Positions 10,781-22,260 are shown, numbered from the stretch's first letter. The stretch is 64,000 bases of DNA from Fagopyrum homotropicum (GCA_033239125.1 BSWB01000004.1:82240501-82304500), one strand, 5' to 3'. The notes: generated by a model not told the origin, from the letters alone. A program made the numbers and translations.

Positions 10781-12844
10781 AGCATTAACATAGGGGGAGT
10801 AAATCTTTTATTTTCTCCTTCGTATGCAGCCCACTTGTTGTTTTCAATGGCCTTGAAATGCAATTCAAGGTCCTTGAAACGAAATTCAAGGGAAAAATTA
10901 AAAATCACGGATCTATTTAGGGATTAATATCTTTTGGATATTTTTATTCTTAAATTATTTTAAAAAAGAATTTTTAAAATGATTTCAAAGGTCTTTGAAT
11001 TCAGATTCAAAGAATTTTGAAAAGTGGTTACAAAACTTATGGAGAAAATTCTAATCAAAATTGGTTCTTCCAAGATTTTGTTTCTCCCAAGATCTTATTA
11101 AACCGATGATGATGTGACTTCTTCCCTTAAATACCACCTTTCTCCTTTCTTTCTTTCTTACGCTTCAACTTCTCTTTTAAAACCCTCTTTTTACTCTTTC
11201 ATTTTCAAACCACTGTTCAACTTCTTACAAAACATTATCCATGGCTCCCAAGAGATCTTCCATAGACATAGTATTGCCTCTGCTCCTAAACGACAAAGGA
11301 TTGTTCACCTCTCATCAGACTCCGAGTCTAGTTCCGATTCCTCTTTCCCCATGGACGATGTGGACATTTGCACCAAAACTGGCCTTGTGTTGCACTAATT
11401 CGGGAGCCAAACTGTTGTTTGAAAATGGCTTGATGGTTTCAACGAATGAGAATTGTTCATCTACGAGTTAGTCGACCGGGAACTCTTCGTTTCAGTTTCT
11501 CTTCCAACTCTCACCATGCTCCAAGCTAGTTCAATCTGGTTAATTCTCAATCCGGGGGAGATAGCATACCCAATGTTAACACTGTTGTTCTTCGTCAATC
11601 TTACAACAAGAAGGGAATGAGGTGAACTGATTCTAGAATCAGTGTTCAAAGTTAAGAAAATCAATCTTTCCTCTTCAGTTATTGCCCAAATTCTATGGCT
11701 TCCTACCTTTAACTCTTTCGATCACCCAACCCCTTCTAGAACTTTTAAACTGGCTACAGAGTAATTTCTTCTACCAAACTCTCTACCACAACCAACTGTG
11801 ACCTGTCTAACTCTTGACGCTAGAATAGTGTGTGCTATTCTGGTAAGATGTGTGGTGCCTAGGATTTACAATCGGGATATTCTTACAAACTAGTTGTTGG
11901 CCTTTTTGTATCATGTGTTAAATAGGATGGATGTTGACCTTCCTGAAATCATTTTGAGTCATATGCTTCACTCAATCAACTCCCCAAGTGATACCCCTAT
12001 GCCATATGCAAACTTGCTTCCTAAGATCTTTAGATATTTTTATGTCGATTATACTAATGAGGAACAAGTCTATATTGCTCGCGAATTAGATGAAGCATTT
12101 TTTTACATCATGGGTATTAAAAGAACACAGACTGCGAGTGGGTTTTGAAAGATCAACCGGCATGGTATTATACCACCGTTTAGAGACTAGAAGTTCTGGA
12201 ATGAGGTTTAGATTTTATACGATATGATTTACTGAACTTCAGATCTGCAATCACTGATCAATTGGATGAAACACATGATCTACTTGGGATCCTAAATCAG
12301 AAGATCAATCAAATGTTCCATGTCAATGCTTTATCTCTCACAGCTGCCCATAGCATTAAACCGTTAACAAAGAAGGATGGCCAAGCTACCACAAGTGATG
12401 CTGAACGGGTTATGAATCAGTGTTATAAGATTGTCACAGATTACCCATTTGTCAACCCATGTCTGAGGATCCAGACATTTTGCAAATCGAGGAGTTTGGT
12501 ATTGTAAAGAAATACAAAGATGCAACATACCAACACAAGATAGATGAGCAATACAAGAACTTTGATTTTCAAAATGCAGAAGCTTGTTGGAGGAGAAAGT
12601 GTATGAAGGAACATTACGGGAAAGGGCGGCTGAATCCGAGGTGATACCAAGAGTGAAGACTCTTCGTCATCCATGGACTTCAAGGTCCTTGATATTGATT
12701 TCAAAACCCCTTGGTTTTCATATCAAGGCCTTGATGTATGTGTTGAAAGACTTCGTCTTTTGTGGTTTTCATAAATACTTTTTCTGGGTTGTAATTTTTA
12801 TAAAACTTTTGTGATTTAACTGCTTTTCTCCCTTGTTGATACAC
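10781..12844 (+). pseudogene. SIRE-like post-pol ORF region of copia element
   Basis: A 2.1-kb region lies between the pol stop and the purine tracts. A start is visible at 11241 (MAPKRSSIDI, then frame-shifted serine-rich sequence). A domain follows at about 11850-12150 with LLAFLYHVLNRMDVDLP and MPYANLLPKIFRYFYVDYTNEEQV, resembling the 'putative plant transposon protein' domain (PF20167 type) found in post-pol ORFs of plant SIRE and Athila elements. A helical tail with TDQLDETHDLLGILNQ follows. Stops and shifts are frequent. Word clusters occur at about 10850-11030 and 12660-12740. The family function is unknown. Confidence 0.6.
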
Positions 12845-12981
12845 AAAGGGGGAGAAATTTATGATCCGAAATTTCGGTATTTCTGCATTCTGCATTTAAG
12901 TTTGTTTTGATATTCATATATGCATCGCTAACTCTACAATACAGGTACGATATTTGTGTTGTCTTCCATCAAGGGTGAAAT
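12845..12981 (+). promoter_or_regulatory. Polypurine tracts before copia 3' LTR
   Basis: AAAGGGGGAGAAA near 12846-12858 is the internal purine tract common in SIRE-like elements. A second, shorter purine run (AAGGGTGAAA, 12971-12980) lies directly before the 3' LTR at 12982 and is the likely plus-strand primer. Confidence 0.65.
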
Positions 12982-14327
12982 TGAAAACTCCACCCTCAGT
13001 ATAAATATTTGTATATTTGTTAATGTGATGATGGAAGTCTTAGCACAAATAAAGTGATTTTTATGCAAACAAACTATCGATTGTATTTCCAGTTGCTTGG
13101 TTTGTTTGGTGTTTGTCTAAAATGTATGTTGACCTTGGAAAACATTTCAAGGGATTGATAGAGGCCTTGAAATAAGATATAAGGGATGAGCGAGGCCTTC
13201 AAACCAAATACAAGGGCAAGCACAAATTTTGATGAAGATTAACACGGAGACCTTGAAAGCCATTTCAAGGGATCAAGAGCCAATGGACAAAACGTCAAGT
13301 AATTCAAATCTCTACCAAAGAAATCAACCAAGAATCCAGAGAAGATATTCCATGAAGATTTAGCTAACAAGATACGCTCAACAAGAAGATCTCGACCTAA
13401 AAGATTCGGTTCAACAAAAATCGCAAGATTCTTTCTCAACAGATTTCGAAGATCTTCATCCAACAGATCTCCACAAAATCTAAAGATCTCAATGCCCAAC
13501 AAACAAAGATCTTCAACAGCGTGAAGATTACGGAGAAGAATAATCAACGTGCTTTAAGGAGATGAAGAAGATAAAGAAGATCTACAACAGCTATCTCATC
13601 TCAACCAAGAAGCGTATCTACAACAGTCATCTTCATAACGGCTAGAAGACCTCTCAATCAAAGACTATAATGAAGATGTCAATTGAAGAAGAAAAGATAC
13701 AAGCTTACACAAAAATATCCAAAGTCTTCAAGCGATCCACATCATCTTCATTCGATCAAACAAGATTTTCTTTCTCTCTTTTTACAAAAGCATTATCCCC
13801 TATAGGGATATAAAACTCGAGAGCTCCATTGGCATATCTAAAGAGTGTTATACTAGAGTGTGTGTTATTCTACGAAGTAACTAGGCTACTATAGCAAGGT
13901 TAAGAGTTGGAGCTAGATCGTAGCATTGGCAACAGTGAGAGAAGAAGGGGATTTCTTCTTGTTTGTATCTAGGACTCTTTGAAGCTGATAATAGATAGTT
14001 AGATCCTACGGATATACCCTGGGACGGAGAGTAGGCTATTTAGAGTCGAACATCGTAAACATATCCTTGCGTCGATCTTTTCAATTCCGCACCATATCTT
14101 GCTTTACTGTGACTAACTTTGTTTTGCAGGTTTACAAAGTCAAGGCCATTGAAATCAGTTTCAACGCCCTTGAAATCAAAGTATGTCACAAAGAGCTCTG
14201 ATCGACATCAAGGCCTTTGAAATTAGTTTCAAAGCCTTGAGATACGTTTTTTGCGTAAAGTTCCCATACTCTATTCAACCCCGTTATAGAGTATTTTTAT
14301 CCTTTATATTGACCTAACGGTTCTTCA
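12982..14327 (+). repeat. 3' LTR of nested copia element
   Basis: The LTR is 1346 bp, starts TGAAAACTCC and ends GGTTCTTCA, and is followed by AGATG, the second copy of the target duplication. It differs from the 5' LTR by many substitutions and by an insertion near 13620-13740. Its word clusters are at about 13140-13275 and 14145-14245. Confidence 0.92.
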
Positions 14328-15526
14328 AGATGGAAATCCCATTCCATACTAAGGGCCTCCTTCGCTGTTGCAAGTTGTTGAAGAGGGAAGGAGATCACGT
14401 TATTGGCTTTCATTCACCGATGAGAGACATGTCACCTACTTGCCCCAACCCTTGCCATTCGGGGAGGAGCTTTCCGACCTCTACATTGCCATTGACCATT
14501 GCATGCTGAGGCGACCATAGGTTTCAATTAGTTAGCGGCATGCGGCGAGTTCGAGTTGTTGACCGGTTGAGGATTACCAACATGTCCCTGACAATATGGA
14601 CATGCATACGGCAGAGGATGCTGACCCTAAACATGCCAGGTTGCTAAAGAAGATGAGAGCTCTGACCACTCAACATGAGGAGTGGTAGACATGTTATCAA
14701 AGGACAAAGGTAGAGCATCAATAGTCTTGGCATACGGGGTTTGAGGAGAGCATGAACACTCACTTTGATTAGCATCAGGAGGCTTGACAAAGGGATGATG
14801 AGCAAGGGATGCGGACCCACATTAACTCTCAACATCAGGTTGTGCAGGCCGGCTTTGAGAGCTCATTTGGTTCTCGGATGGATGCACAACAAAGACGCCT
14901 CGATGGAACAAAGATGCCTCGATGACATCTACCAGCGGTAGGAGCATTTCTTCCGCCACTTCCCGTACCCAACATAAGATCCTGATGGTCCAGCCGGATC
15001 ATCACACTATTGAGTATCATCATCCCCTTCTCCACATTTTATTTTGCCTACATTTTCACACTTTGAGGGCAAAGTGTTCTTCAAGTATGGGGGATGGTTC
15101 ATATCTTGCTTGTATAGTTGTGATAAACCAAAAATCCGAAAGGGCGGTTTAGGCAAAAAAAAGGTAGTCTTACCAACACTAGGTTGATGCAAAAATGATC
15201 TTGAGGGATATAGAATTTGGTGACATCATCACAGAAAGAAGAAGAGTGGAAAGGTGAAAACCCGAAAGGGCTCCTTGGCAAAATGAGCGACACCCGAGTG
15301 TACGTTCTCCTCTTTCCGACGTTGGCAACATAGGAAGGGGAGACATAAGGAGGAGTCCGGGTAAGTCACTCATGGAGTAATAAGGATGGTAGTTTCTCTC
15401 TGTTCTCACTTTTTCTTTGGTAATTTCTTGATTAGTTCCTCATCTCTCTGTTGCACCATGCTTCCTGAGACTTTTGTTTTTTGTTATTGATTAGATGTAT
15501 GGTTTACTCTGGACGAGTAACGAGTC
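14328..15526 (+). pseudogene. Athila post-pol ORF, 3' part, and 3' spacer of element A
   Basis: The sequence resumes element A after the copia insertion. Broken frames show a helical, Gln/Arg/His-rich segment and end near 14930-15000 in a QR.EHFFRHFPYP...DPDGPAG pattern, the usual C-terminus of Athila post-pol ORFs. The spacer holds a first TTCAAGTATGGGGGAT purine tract near 15082 that is not followed by an LTR, then some 450 bp before the second tract. No intact frame remains. Confidence 0.6.
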
Positions 15527-15543
15527 TAAGTATGGGGGAGTTT
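15527..15543 (+). promoter_or_regulatory. Polypurine tract of element A
   Basis: AAGTATGGGGGAGTT lies directly before the LTR start TGATAGCTGATGG. The same AAGTATGGGG core precedes the LTRs at 20514 and 27899 and, on the minus strand, the LTR ending at 43060. Confidence 0.75.
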
Positions 15544-15727
15544 GATAGCTGATGGAATCACTATCGGTTTTAGCTAGTTTTATGGTCTTTTTAGAGTCTT
15601 GTAGTTGTATTATGTGCTAATGTATGGATCTAGATGAAGGAGTTCCAAAAGAAGTAAACAAAGGATCTAGTTGTATTAGTTCCTCATCTCTCTGTTGCAC
15701 CATGCTTCCTAAGACATGTTTTTGGTG

Positions 15728-16110
15728 ACACACCGCCCCCACAGCAAAAGCCACCTCCCCAATGGTGGCCAACGCCTTCGATGCCGCACCTTGTGCCCAG
15801 CCAGTGTTCTGAGTGCAGCGTGTCACCACCCCTGTGCTAGCACCTAGCCGCCCCCGCGGTGACACCCCCTAAAGAACAGAAGCCGGCGCCCCTACGCCTA
15901 TGCTTGCGGACCTACAAAGTTTAAGAGACTGTGTCACCGCCCCCGCGGTGACACTTGGTTGCTCTTGCGGTTTGACCCATAAACGTCAAGAAGATCAACA
16001 ACCAAACATTCCAAAGCATTAAATACACCGCCCCCGCCTCCAAGTTGAAGATGGAGCGTTTTGCACTATACCGCCCCCGCGGCTCTCTTAACCGCGCCTG
16101 CGGTTTAGCG
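15728..16110 (+). repeat. GC palindromic word cluster in LTR of element A
   Basis: At least eight copies or variants of the CCGCCCCCGCGG word occur, for example CACCGCCCCCGCGGTGACA near 15932-15950, upstream of the TATAAATAGAG box. A smaller patch lies near 15845-15870. Placement between the LTR start and the TATA box puts them in the promoter-proximal U3 region. Confidence 0.8.
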
Positions 16111-16372
16111 TTAGAGACTTTACTCTAGCTGTTTAGACCCAGCTTTATCGTCATTAAGGTGGTTGTTTACGCATCCCATTTACTTCTATTTATTGCATTT
16201 TCTAGTATAAATAGAGCCTTAGTCTGATTGCTAGAATCATTCTCATTTTCCCACAAAAGCTATATTGCTTAGTTGTCATTTTATATGGAGTGCTAAGTCT
16301 CCTTGCGACGTTGAGTTGATTGAATGTGCATATATTTTGGTTGTAAGTCTTTTTAGTAGAAGTTTATAGTCA

Positions 16373-16663
16373 GGGCCCGTTTGGTTCCAACTCCGGAAAC
16401 GAAAACGGAATGGAAACGAATTTAGTCCATATGTATATCCTTATTCATGAAATTCTATGGAATCATTCCTTGTTTTTACATGCAAAATACACTTGTCTCC
16501 CCATAATTATTACCCTATAGGGTATCAAAAGTAATCAAATTCAACTTCAATTACTTCAAATCACAAGGAATGATTCCAAAAACTTTCATGAACAAGGGTA
16601 TACATATGGACTAGATTCGTTTCCATTCTGTTTCTGATTCCGGAGTTCAAACCAAACGGGCCC
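16373..16663. mobile_element. MITE, PIF/Harbinger (Tourist)-like
   Basis: The 291-bp element has terminal inverted repeats beginning GGGCCCGTTTGGTT and containing AACTCCGG. The inverted homology continues inward, including AAGGAATGATTCC-type arms, so most of the element can fold back. TCA flanks both ends (16370-16372 and 16664-16666), a 3-bp duplication as expected for PIF/Harbinger. It has no coding capacity and is inserted in the LTR of element A. Confidence 0.85.
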
Positions 16664-17329
16664 TCAGTATCCACTTGTGTTATGTTCCTTGTTCTTTAAC
16701 TTATGTTTGTATGTTTATTCTCAGTTTGTTTGATCACCTAAGTTGTATAATTGCTTGCAAAAGGCTAGAATTATGCGGTTCCAGGTTCGGATCAATAATC
16801 GTGTAGCAAACTCATTGGTAATAACGTGTTGTGATTATCTAAGGGTAAAGGAACATAACTACATAACAAGATTAACGGTTTGTTTCTCTTTTATGTATCT
16901 CTCTATCATTGTATAAATGGTAACTTGTGGTTTGATCTTGTAGGTTTACGGATCGATAAACTTGTTAAGTTGTGTTAATGCCGGTTGGCTTAACACATAA
17001 ATATGATCAAGATGAGAACAATTGGGGAATACTTCTAAAAAGAACAAACCAAGTTATTTGTATGCGGAAACTCACCTAGTGTAGCTTTCTTCCTCATATT
17101 ATCACCATCTTTGCTTTGCTATTTTACATGCTTTTGTCTTGTTCGATATTACAATCCAAAACCCCCCCGGTTACATATAATTAATAAATAAGTCTAAATC
17201 AATATTTAATCTTAACTCCCTTGGGTTCGACCCTTACTTATTCACTATACATCGGTTAAGTGTTGAGTTTGAAATTTTACTTTGATTAAGCTAAAAACAA
17301 CGACCATAAATTTTTACGCTTGTCTGGGA

Positions 17330-18191
17330 ATCATAGTGGAAACCCGCCATGTAGGAACGGGTACTCTACCTTATTCTAAGGGAGAACAGGTACACATGCT
17401 GGTCCTCTAGACGTGTAGCTAGACCCAGTAACGCCAACTCTTCTTGCAACTTCTTGAATGCCTCGGATATAGGAACGTTCTCAAAACCAGCCTCAAAAAA
17501 ATCCTGTAGTTTCTCCCTTCTCAATGAGGTAGGAGAGAAATGTTCACTTATCATACTCCACATCTGGTCATAGTTGGTTGATAGACTTTGCATGGTCCTC
17601 CACCAATGCTGAGCTAAATCACGGAATAGAGTATGTACTAACTATATCCGTCTATCCTTTGGACATCTAATAGATCCAAGAGCTGAGTCTACATGCTCAA
17701 TCCATAACTCAACCCCCAGGCACCTTTCTAGTGAAAGGGGGTACACCCATATGGTGAAAACCCTTCAACTAGAAATCAAGTCGCGGTCCTATAGGCTCCT
17801 CTTGGGCCCTAGCATTCTCAACAACTTGTGCCGGTATGACTGGCACCTGAGTATCTCCCGAGGACATCTCAGAAAATCTCAAATGTGTTGGTAAATCCGG
17901 GGCACGTCTACATGCCCTGACAGTCTCCTCAATTCGACTAATATAGGCGCGGAACTCTGGTCCCCTCATCGAGACATGATCGGAGTCATCTGACTAGACT
18001 GGTTGGGATCTTTGTCTCCGTGTCATCGCATTTCAAGTCTCAGGAACGACGCTCATAACAACTTCCTCGTGTATATCCTCCTCTGCAGGCGGATCAACAA
18101 TGGGAACCTGTCCCTGACCTATGACTACTAGAGGAATAGGGGGTCTATCTCTACTTCGTCCTACTACAGATGTTGCTCTAGACCGAGCCAT
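17330..18191 (-). pseudogene. chromovirus gag (E3), truncated
   Basis: The start ATG is at 18191 (MARSRATSVVGRSRDRPP), with the same start and basic-proline N-terminus as in E1 (34902) and E2 (52733). Stops interrupt it (near 18030 and 17760). The capsid part at 17366-17593 carries SLRREKLQDFFEAGFENVP, the matching block in all three copies. The coding end is lost at the junction with the Athila LTR. Gag would form the particle core. Confidence 0.8.
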
Positions 18192-18492
18192 GTGCGGTGT
18201 ACAAATATCTATCCAATAAGGATAGAAATATCATATATATAGATAATAATCCAATCCAATACAAAAACGCAGTATACTATATACATATACATATATAGTA
18301 GACTACTGAGATTCAGGGAAGGAGTGATGACTTCCCGTACATTCTGTCCAAAATCCAATGTGAACAGGGTTTAAAACCAAAACATCCTTTGAAAACTCAT
18401 ACCCCCTTCGGGTTTTGTTTATTTTATCCATTTGGCCATTATCGCATATTGCAAGTGCTATTGTTGTCAACCTAAGGCTTTGATACCAAATT
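18192..18492 (-). promoter_or_regulatory. Leader and primer binding site of E3
   Basis: The primer site TTTGGTATCAAAGCC (minus strand, 18477-18491) lies next to the LTR end at 18493 and resembles the Met-tRNA type. The leader between it and the gag ATG holds an imperfect TA-rich tract (about 18225-18300), at the same place as the TA repeats in E1 and E2. Confidence 0.7.
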
Positions 18493-20294
18493 TGTAACAC
18501 CCCAAAACCGTAGGACTCGGAGTGCTACTAGTAACACCTCACAATGGGTCCTTAGCCTAGCTTGAAAATAAGTTCACTAGATATTACAAGAAGACACAAT
18601 TAAATATAAAACAATCATTATAAAACATAAACATCAAGTATCACAATACATACAAAACCCCATAGACGAGTGCAAAACAACATCAACGTATATACAACAC
18701 AACCTAAATTCCCATAACATCCTATATGTATGGAAGTCCTCGGCTGATCACTCATCCAAATCACTCTGTAGTCTTCCTAACCTGCAAAGGATCTACAACA
18801 CGGTAGGAAATCGTTAGCTAACAATTCATATATAAGCATATGAACACATCAGAATAATGATAAACAAAAAACATGTTATCACACATTTACCCGTTTAATT
18901 ATCTTTATAACGTTATACATTCAAAACCATATTTATGGTTATGACACGAGAAGTATAGAATTCTCGCCTCTAAGTACCATAAATAACCATATGAAGTAGA
19001 ATCAGACGCACGCCCCCTATACCATATGGAGTGGTGACGTACCCTATCCCTATACTAGGTCTGACCTGCCCTCAGAGAACCTCTCAGACTCCATACAAGA
19101 TGAAAGAGAAAGGTTATCACCACCCGCTTCCAGGGGGGCAATGATGTCGGTAATAATCAATATCGCATGCAATAAAGAATATAATAATCACCACTCATGC
19201 ATACATCCAACATAGGAATGCAGCTAAGTAAGTCTTACGGACTTACCTTAATCACAATATAATCCTCAACCACGATCAACCTCCAATTCCCGTTAGAATG
19301 AGCACTGCCTAATAACAAGGCATAAAGATACATCAATTCTCCTGTCAATCAAAGGGATGACACTTAGACCCAAGGGATCCATAAGGATCATAACATCGTA
19401 TAAACCTCAAATACAACTAAACCCCAAGCCACATTAGGGTATACGTAACTATCATGATATCATCGTCAAACTCTCATACATAAAACCTAGTGTGCTTCTA
19501 AACCAAAGCCCAAGACAAGTGAAGAATGAGAATGTACCAATAATTGGTGAGTTCTTCCGAGAGACGCACCCGTAGAGAGGAATAGGCGTTGAGGCAATTA
19601 CAGGCCGCAACAGCGGGAAGAAGGAGCCGCAAGGGCGATGACATTCTAAAGTCGCTGGGGCAGCGATGATGATCCGCATGGGCGAAAACCCCCACAGAGG
19701 GCAGCTCACACGAGTTGTTCGATCGATTTCTTGCTCCAAACTTGTCTCGACCTTAGGGAGCCAAACATATGCACTTCAGCCTTCATATATACATACACAT
19801 ACACATCCAAAACGTCCATTAAAAAACCTAAGATCCACATCCTTGCTGAAATCACAAGGAAAGAGGTTGGAAAGAAGTATGAAGAAGAACAAGGAGAAAA
19901 GAAGGGAATAACTCGCCCCTTCTCTAATTAAAGCTGAGGAAGAACACAACTGCAGGTTCTCAACAATCCACATAAGCATCAACACACAACATCTTCAAGC
20001 TCACTTGTAATCTTGAAAGGTATCCAAGATCAAACTAAGAGGGAATTAAGGGAAGAAAAGAAGAGAAGAAGAAGAACATGATAAGGAGATGAAGAAGAAG
20101 TTTGGAATGAATGAAACCCTCATCAAGAGCGAGATGTAAGAAGATTATAGGGTAAGGAAAGGAAAGCATGAGTCAAAGAAGTCAAAGAAAACGGCTGACC
20201 ACCGCCTATGCCGCGACCGCGGCCCAGCAGTGCAGCGCCTGTGAGCAAGAGGCTGCGCGGTCGCGGGAAACCTATAAAACGAAGGGTTATCACA
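18493..20294 (-). repeat. 5' LTR of chromovirus E3
   Basis: The 1802-bp LTR runs on the plus strand from TGTAACACCCC to GGGTTATCACA, so the minus-strand LTR starts TGTGATAACCC. Near its U3 end is a GC word patch (20195-20270) with CCGCGACCGCGG at 20211-20222 and a related CGCGGTCGCGGG. A purine-rich AAGAAG tract lies at about 20040-20110. It abuts element G at 20295, so E3 probably inserted into G. Confidence 0.82.
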
Positions 20295-21035
20295 ATACCT
20301 TTGGCATACGTTCTTTCTTACTTACTTTCATGCTCATTATCTTCAACTATGTCTTACTGTCTTTTCATGACTATAATATTTTGAAAAGTGATATATCATT
20401 TGAAGCATACTCCAAAAGAAATTTATTTTACCTTTTTTGTTTGTTTCCTCTCTTGTATCCTTTGTATTTCTTTCTTACATGGGGAAAATCAAAAACTAAG
20501 TATGGGTTATTTTGATAGCATGATTTCATGCTATCCTTTTTGATGTGTTTTTTTGTGTTTTCCTTAGCTTTATAGGGGATAAACATCTACATCTTTGTGT
20601 ATGCCTTAAATGCCAAACATTGTCTACTCCCCTTGTGTTTTATCTTTATAGATGTTTTAGGTCCAATTTGAAGCTAAATGGAGCATAAATGATAATCCCA
20701 AACAATCCCAAGGAACACTCATCATAACGCTATCATCATCATGACAAAATGAGGAAAGGAACCAAGCATCAACACTTGCATGAAGCCAATGGAGCAAGGA
20801 AACACCATGAGACGAACCTCAAGTGTAGCTTCACTCGAGGTAAAAAGAATTGGAAACCCAAATAAGAGTAAAATTTGTCGACTAAGGTCAAGTGGAACCA
20901 TAAAAACCCGGAGTAAGAAGAATGTTCAATAGATCTAAGAAGACTACATCACTCTACCTAAGAGGAAAAAGTGTCAACCTAGTTGGAGGGAGAATCGAAC
21001 TCGACCTCAGTGTCCCAATCCACTCGACCTAAGTG
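20295..21035 (+). mobile_element. Athila-like element G: 3' end and partial LTR
   Basis: A pyrimidine-rich post-pol spacer is followed by AACTAAGTATGGGTTATTT and an LTR start TGATAGCATGATTT at 20514, the same boundary type as in element A and Athila-2. The LTR U3 runs to about 21035 and holds its own word cluster (20820-21035: CACTCGAGGT, CTCGACCTCAGTG, CACTCGACCTAAGTG). It is then cut by minus-strand gag. No coding sequence is visible. Confidence 0.7.
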
Positions 21036-22260
21036 CATGAGAAACTTTAGAAACTGTAAGGTCTCGGCCAAGGGGAATATTGGATCTATTATTTTGTTGC
21101 TTCCATGAACTTGTAAATCCCAAATTAGACTTTGTTGCTTGGCTTCCTCCTTTGGACTTCCTTCCGATTTTGGTGGCCAAATGCAACAAATCTATCATAG
21201 TATCGTAAGGATATAAGTCAATTTCATTTTCTAAAGATGGATGCAAAATATGTAAATAACGAGCCATTGTTGTCTCCTTATGGATCCATGGATCTAGGTG
21301 TCTACTATATAGATCCTGTTCATGGATTAACGAAAATGTGCAAAAGCTCTATTTGCCTCTGCCATTCGATGAGTCTCTTCCTTTTTGCGTATGGCACCGC
21401 TACTCCCTTTGGCAGCATCCACTAATTCGGAACTTAATTTGAAAGCCATCCTCTATAGCATTGGATTTAACCATTTCCATTTGCATAGAAGTGTAAACTT
21501 CTTCCGCACTCATAGATCCTTGCTTAAGGTTGTCCAATCGTTGCCTTAGTTCTCTAGCATGTTGTTGAGGCACAAATCTTGCTCTCATTAAGGCTTTCAT
21601 TTGCTCCCATGTGTTGATGTCCAAATCTAGCATTCTTCTTCTTTCTTTGACAAGATGATCCCACCAAAATAAAGCATAACGTTTAAATTCTATGCAGCTA
21701 CTTGGATCTTCTTTTGTTCAGTAGAAATATGACATGACCAAGTTTTTTTTTCAATTTTGGTATCCCATTCCATAAAAATGTCAAGATCACATTTGCTTTC
21801 AATACATGGACTTTTGACCTTCACTTTTCCAATTTCGTCATGCTCTTGGTGAGTTCTAAATGGTTCCAAGTCTCAAACTCTACTAGGCCGATGATTACGC
21901 CTAGGATAATCTCCCACATGCCCTCTTCATTTTCCTCCTCTAATTCTTGAAAATCGTCAAAAAAATCCAGAATATTATGTGCATTAAAAGGATTTGAATG
22001 TCTCACAACTTTCCATTAAGGGGCTCTTTGAGGTGAATCGGGGGATGGGGGTATAGGTGGATGATGTGAACTAACACCAACTACAAATATAATTCTCATC
22101 CGGAATCTAGAGGGAGGTTGGGGGCGAGATTCTCCACGGGGGAGGTATTTCAATTCTCCATCCTTTCGACCAAGGTTGAAATTGTGGCCATGAGTTATTT
22201 CAACATGTCTATGTCTTTTGGACTAGATGGTTCACTCCTTTGTGACTTCGAGGACTATTA
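21036..22260 (-). pseudogene. CRM/Reina-like Ty3/gypsy gag (H)
   Basis: On the minus strand, 21633-21400 carries TWEQMKALMRARFVPQQHAR with the QGSMSAEEVYTSMQ block, and 21267-21060 carries MARYLHILHPSLENEID with DLLHLATKIGRK. Together they form the retrotransposon gag domain of CRM/Reina-type chromoviruses. The two blocks are normally a few residues apart. Here they are split by a 179-bp chloroplast insert (21271-21449). The N-terminal part (to about 22010) is degenerate and no LTR is recognised. No pol is attached. Confidence 0.75.
21271..21449 (-). pseudogene. rps7: Chloroplast rps7 3' end inserted in nuclear DNA (NUPT)
   Basis: On the minus strand, 21449-21327 reads as the last 40 codons and stop of chloroplast ribosomal protein S7: MAFKLSSELVDAAKG, then IRKKEETHRMAEANRAFAHF and the final Arg codon before TAA at 21327-21329. 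The frame is intact, with a difference in the Gly/Ser/Asp stretch (GSSGAIR). About 55 bp of downstream chloroplast spacer follows. The insert lies between NAIED and TMARYLH of the CRM-like gag, replacing only a few residues. The function is lost in this nuclear context. Confidence 0.9.

Larger units (their letters stand above)
4818..14327 (+). mobile_element. Complete nested Ty1/copia element, SIRE-like
   Basis: Direct LTRs lie at 4818-6085 and 12982-14327; both start TGAAAACTCC and end TTCTTCA. A Met-tRNA type primer site follows the 5' LTR. The internal order is gag, protease, integrase, RT, RNase H, then a long post-pol ORF region, which is the copia order with a SIRE-type 3' extension. 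The flanking target sites are GGATG at 4813-4817 and AGATG at 14328-14332, a 5-bp duplication with one change. It therefore inserted into element A's post-pol ORF, which continues on both sides. All ORFs are broken. Confidence 0.92.
1..17325 (+). mobile_element. Athila-like Ty3/gypsy element A, 5'-cut by window, with nested copia
   Basis: The order on the + strand is pol (1-3345), post-pol spacer, a post-pol ORF split at 4813/14328 by a copia element, a polypurine tract near 15527-15543, and an LTR from 15544. The RT and integrase motifs, the post-pol ORF and the U5-like tail are typical of the Athila lineage. The 5' LTR and gag lie outside the window. The LTR runs to about 17325, where it abuts a minus-strand chromovirus gag; that end is approximate because no clean CA terminus or target duplication is visible. 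Many stop codons show that the copy is old. Confidence 0.85.
15544..17325 (+). repeat. 3' LTR of element A
   Basis: It begins TGATAGCTGATGG after the purine tract. The U3 part holds a long GC word cluster (15728-16110). The downstream part carries TATAAATAGAG near 16205-16215, a likely TATA box, and an Athila-like U5 tail with TGGGTTCGACCC near 17223. A MITE interrupts it at 16373-16663. The right end is lost or unclear where it meets chromovirus gag near 17325. Confidence 0.75.
17326..20294 (-). mobile_element. Chromovirus E3, 5' part (LTR, leader, partial gag)
   Basis: Reading leftward: an intact LTR (20294 to 18493), a primer site, an AT-rich leader, and gag from 18191 to about 17330, where it abuts the LTR of element A. 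All of pol and the other LTR are missing. Gag and LTR start match chromoviruses E1 and E2. Confidence 0.85.

Noticed and set aside
15077..15095. Second polypurine tract and LTR start near 15082
   Set aside because: TTCAAGTATGGGGGAT is there, but no TG-start LTR follows; the tract at 15527 does precede one.
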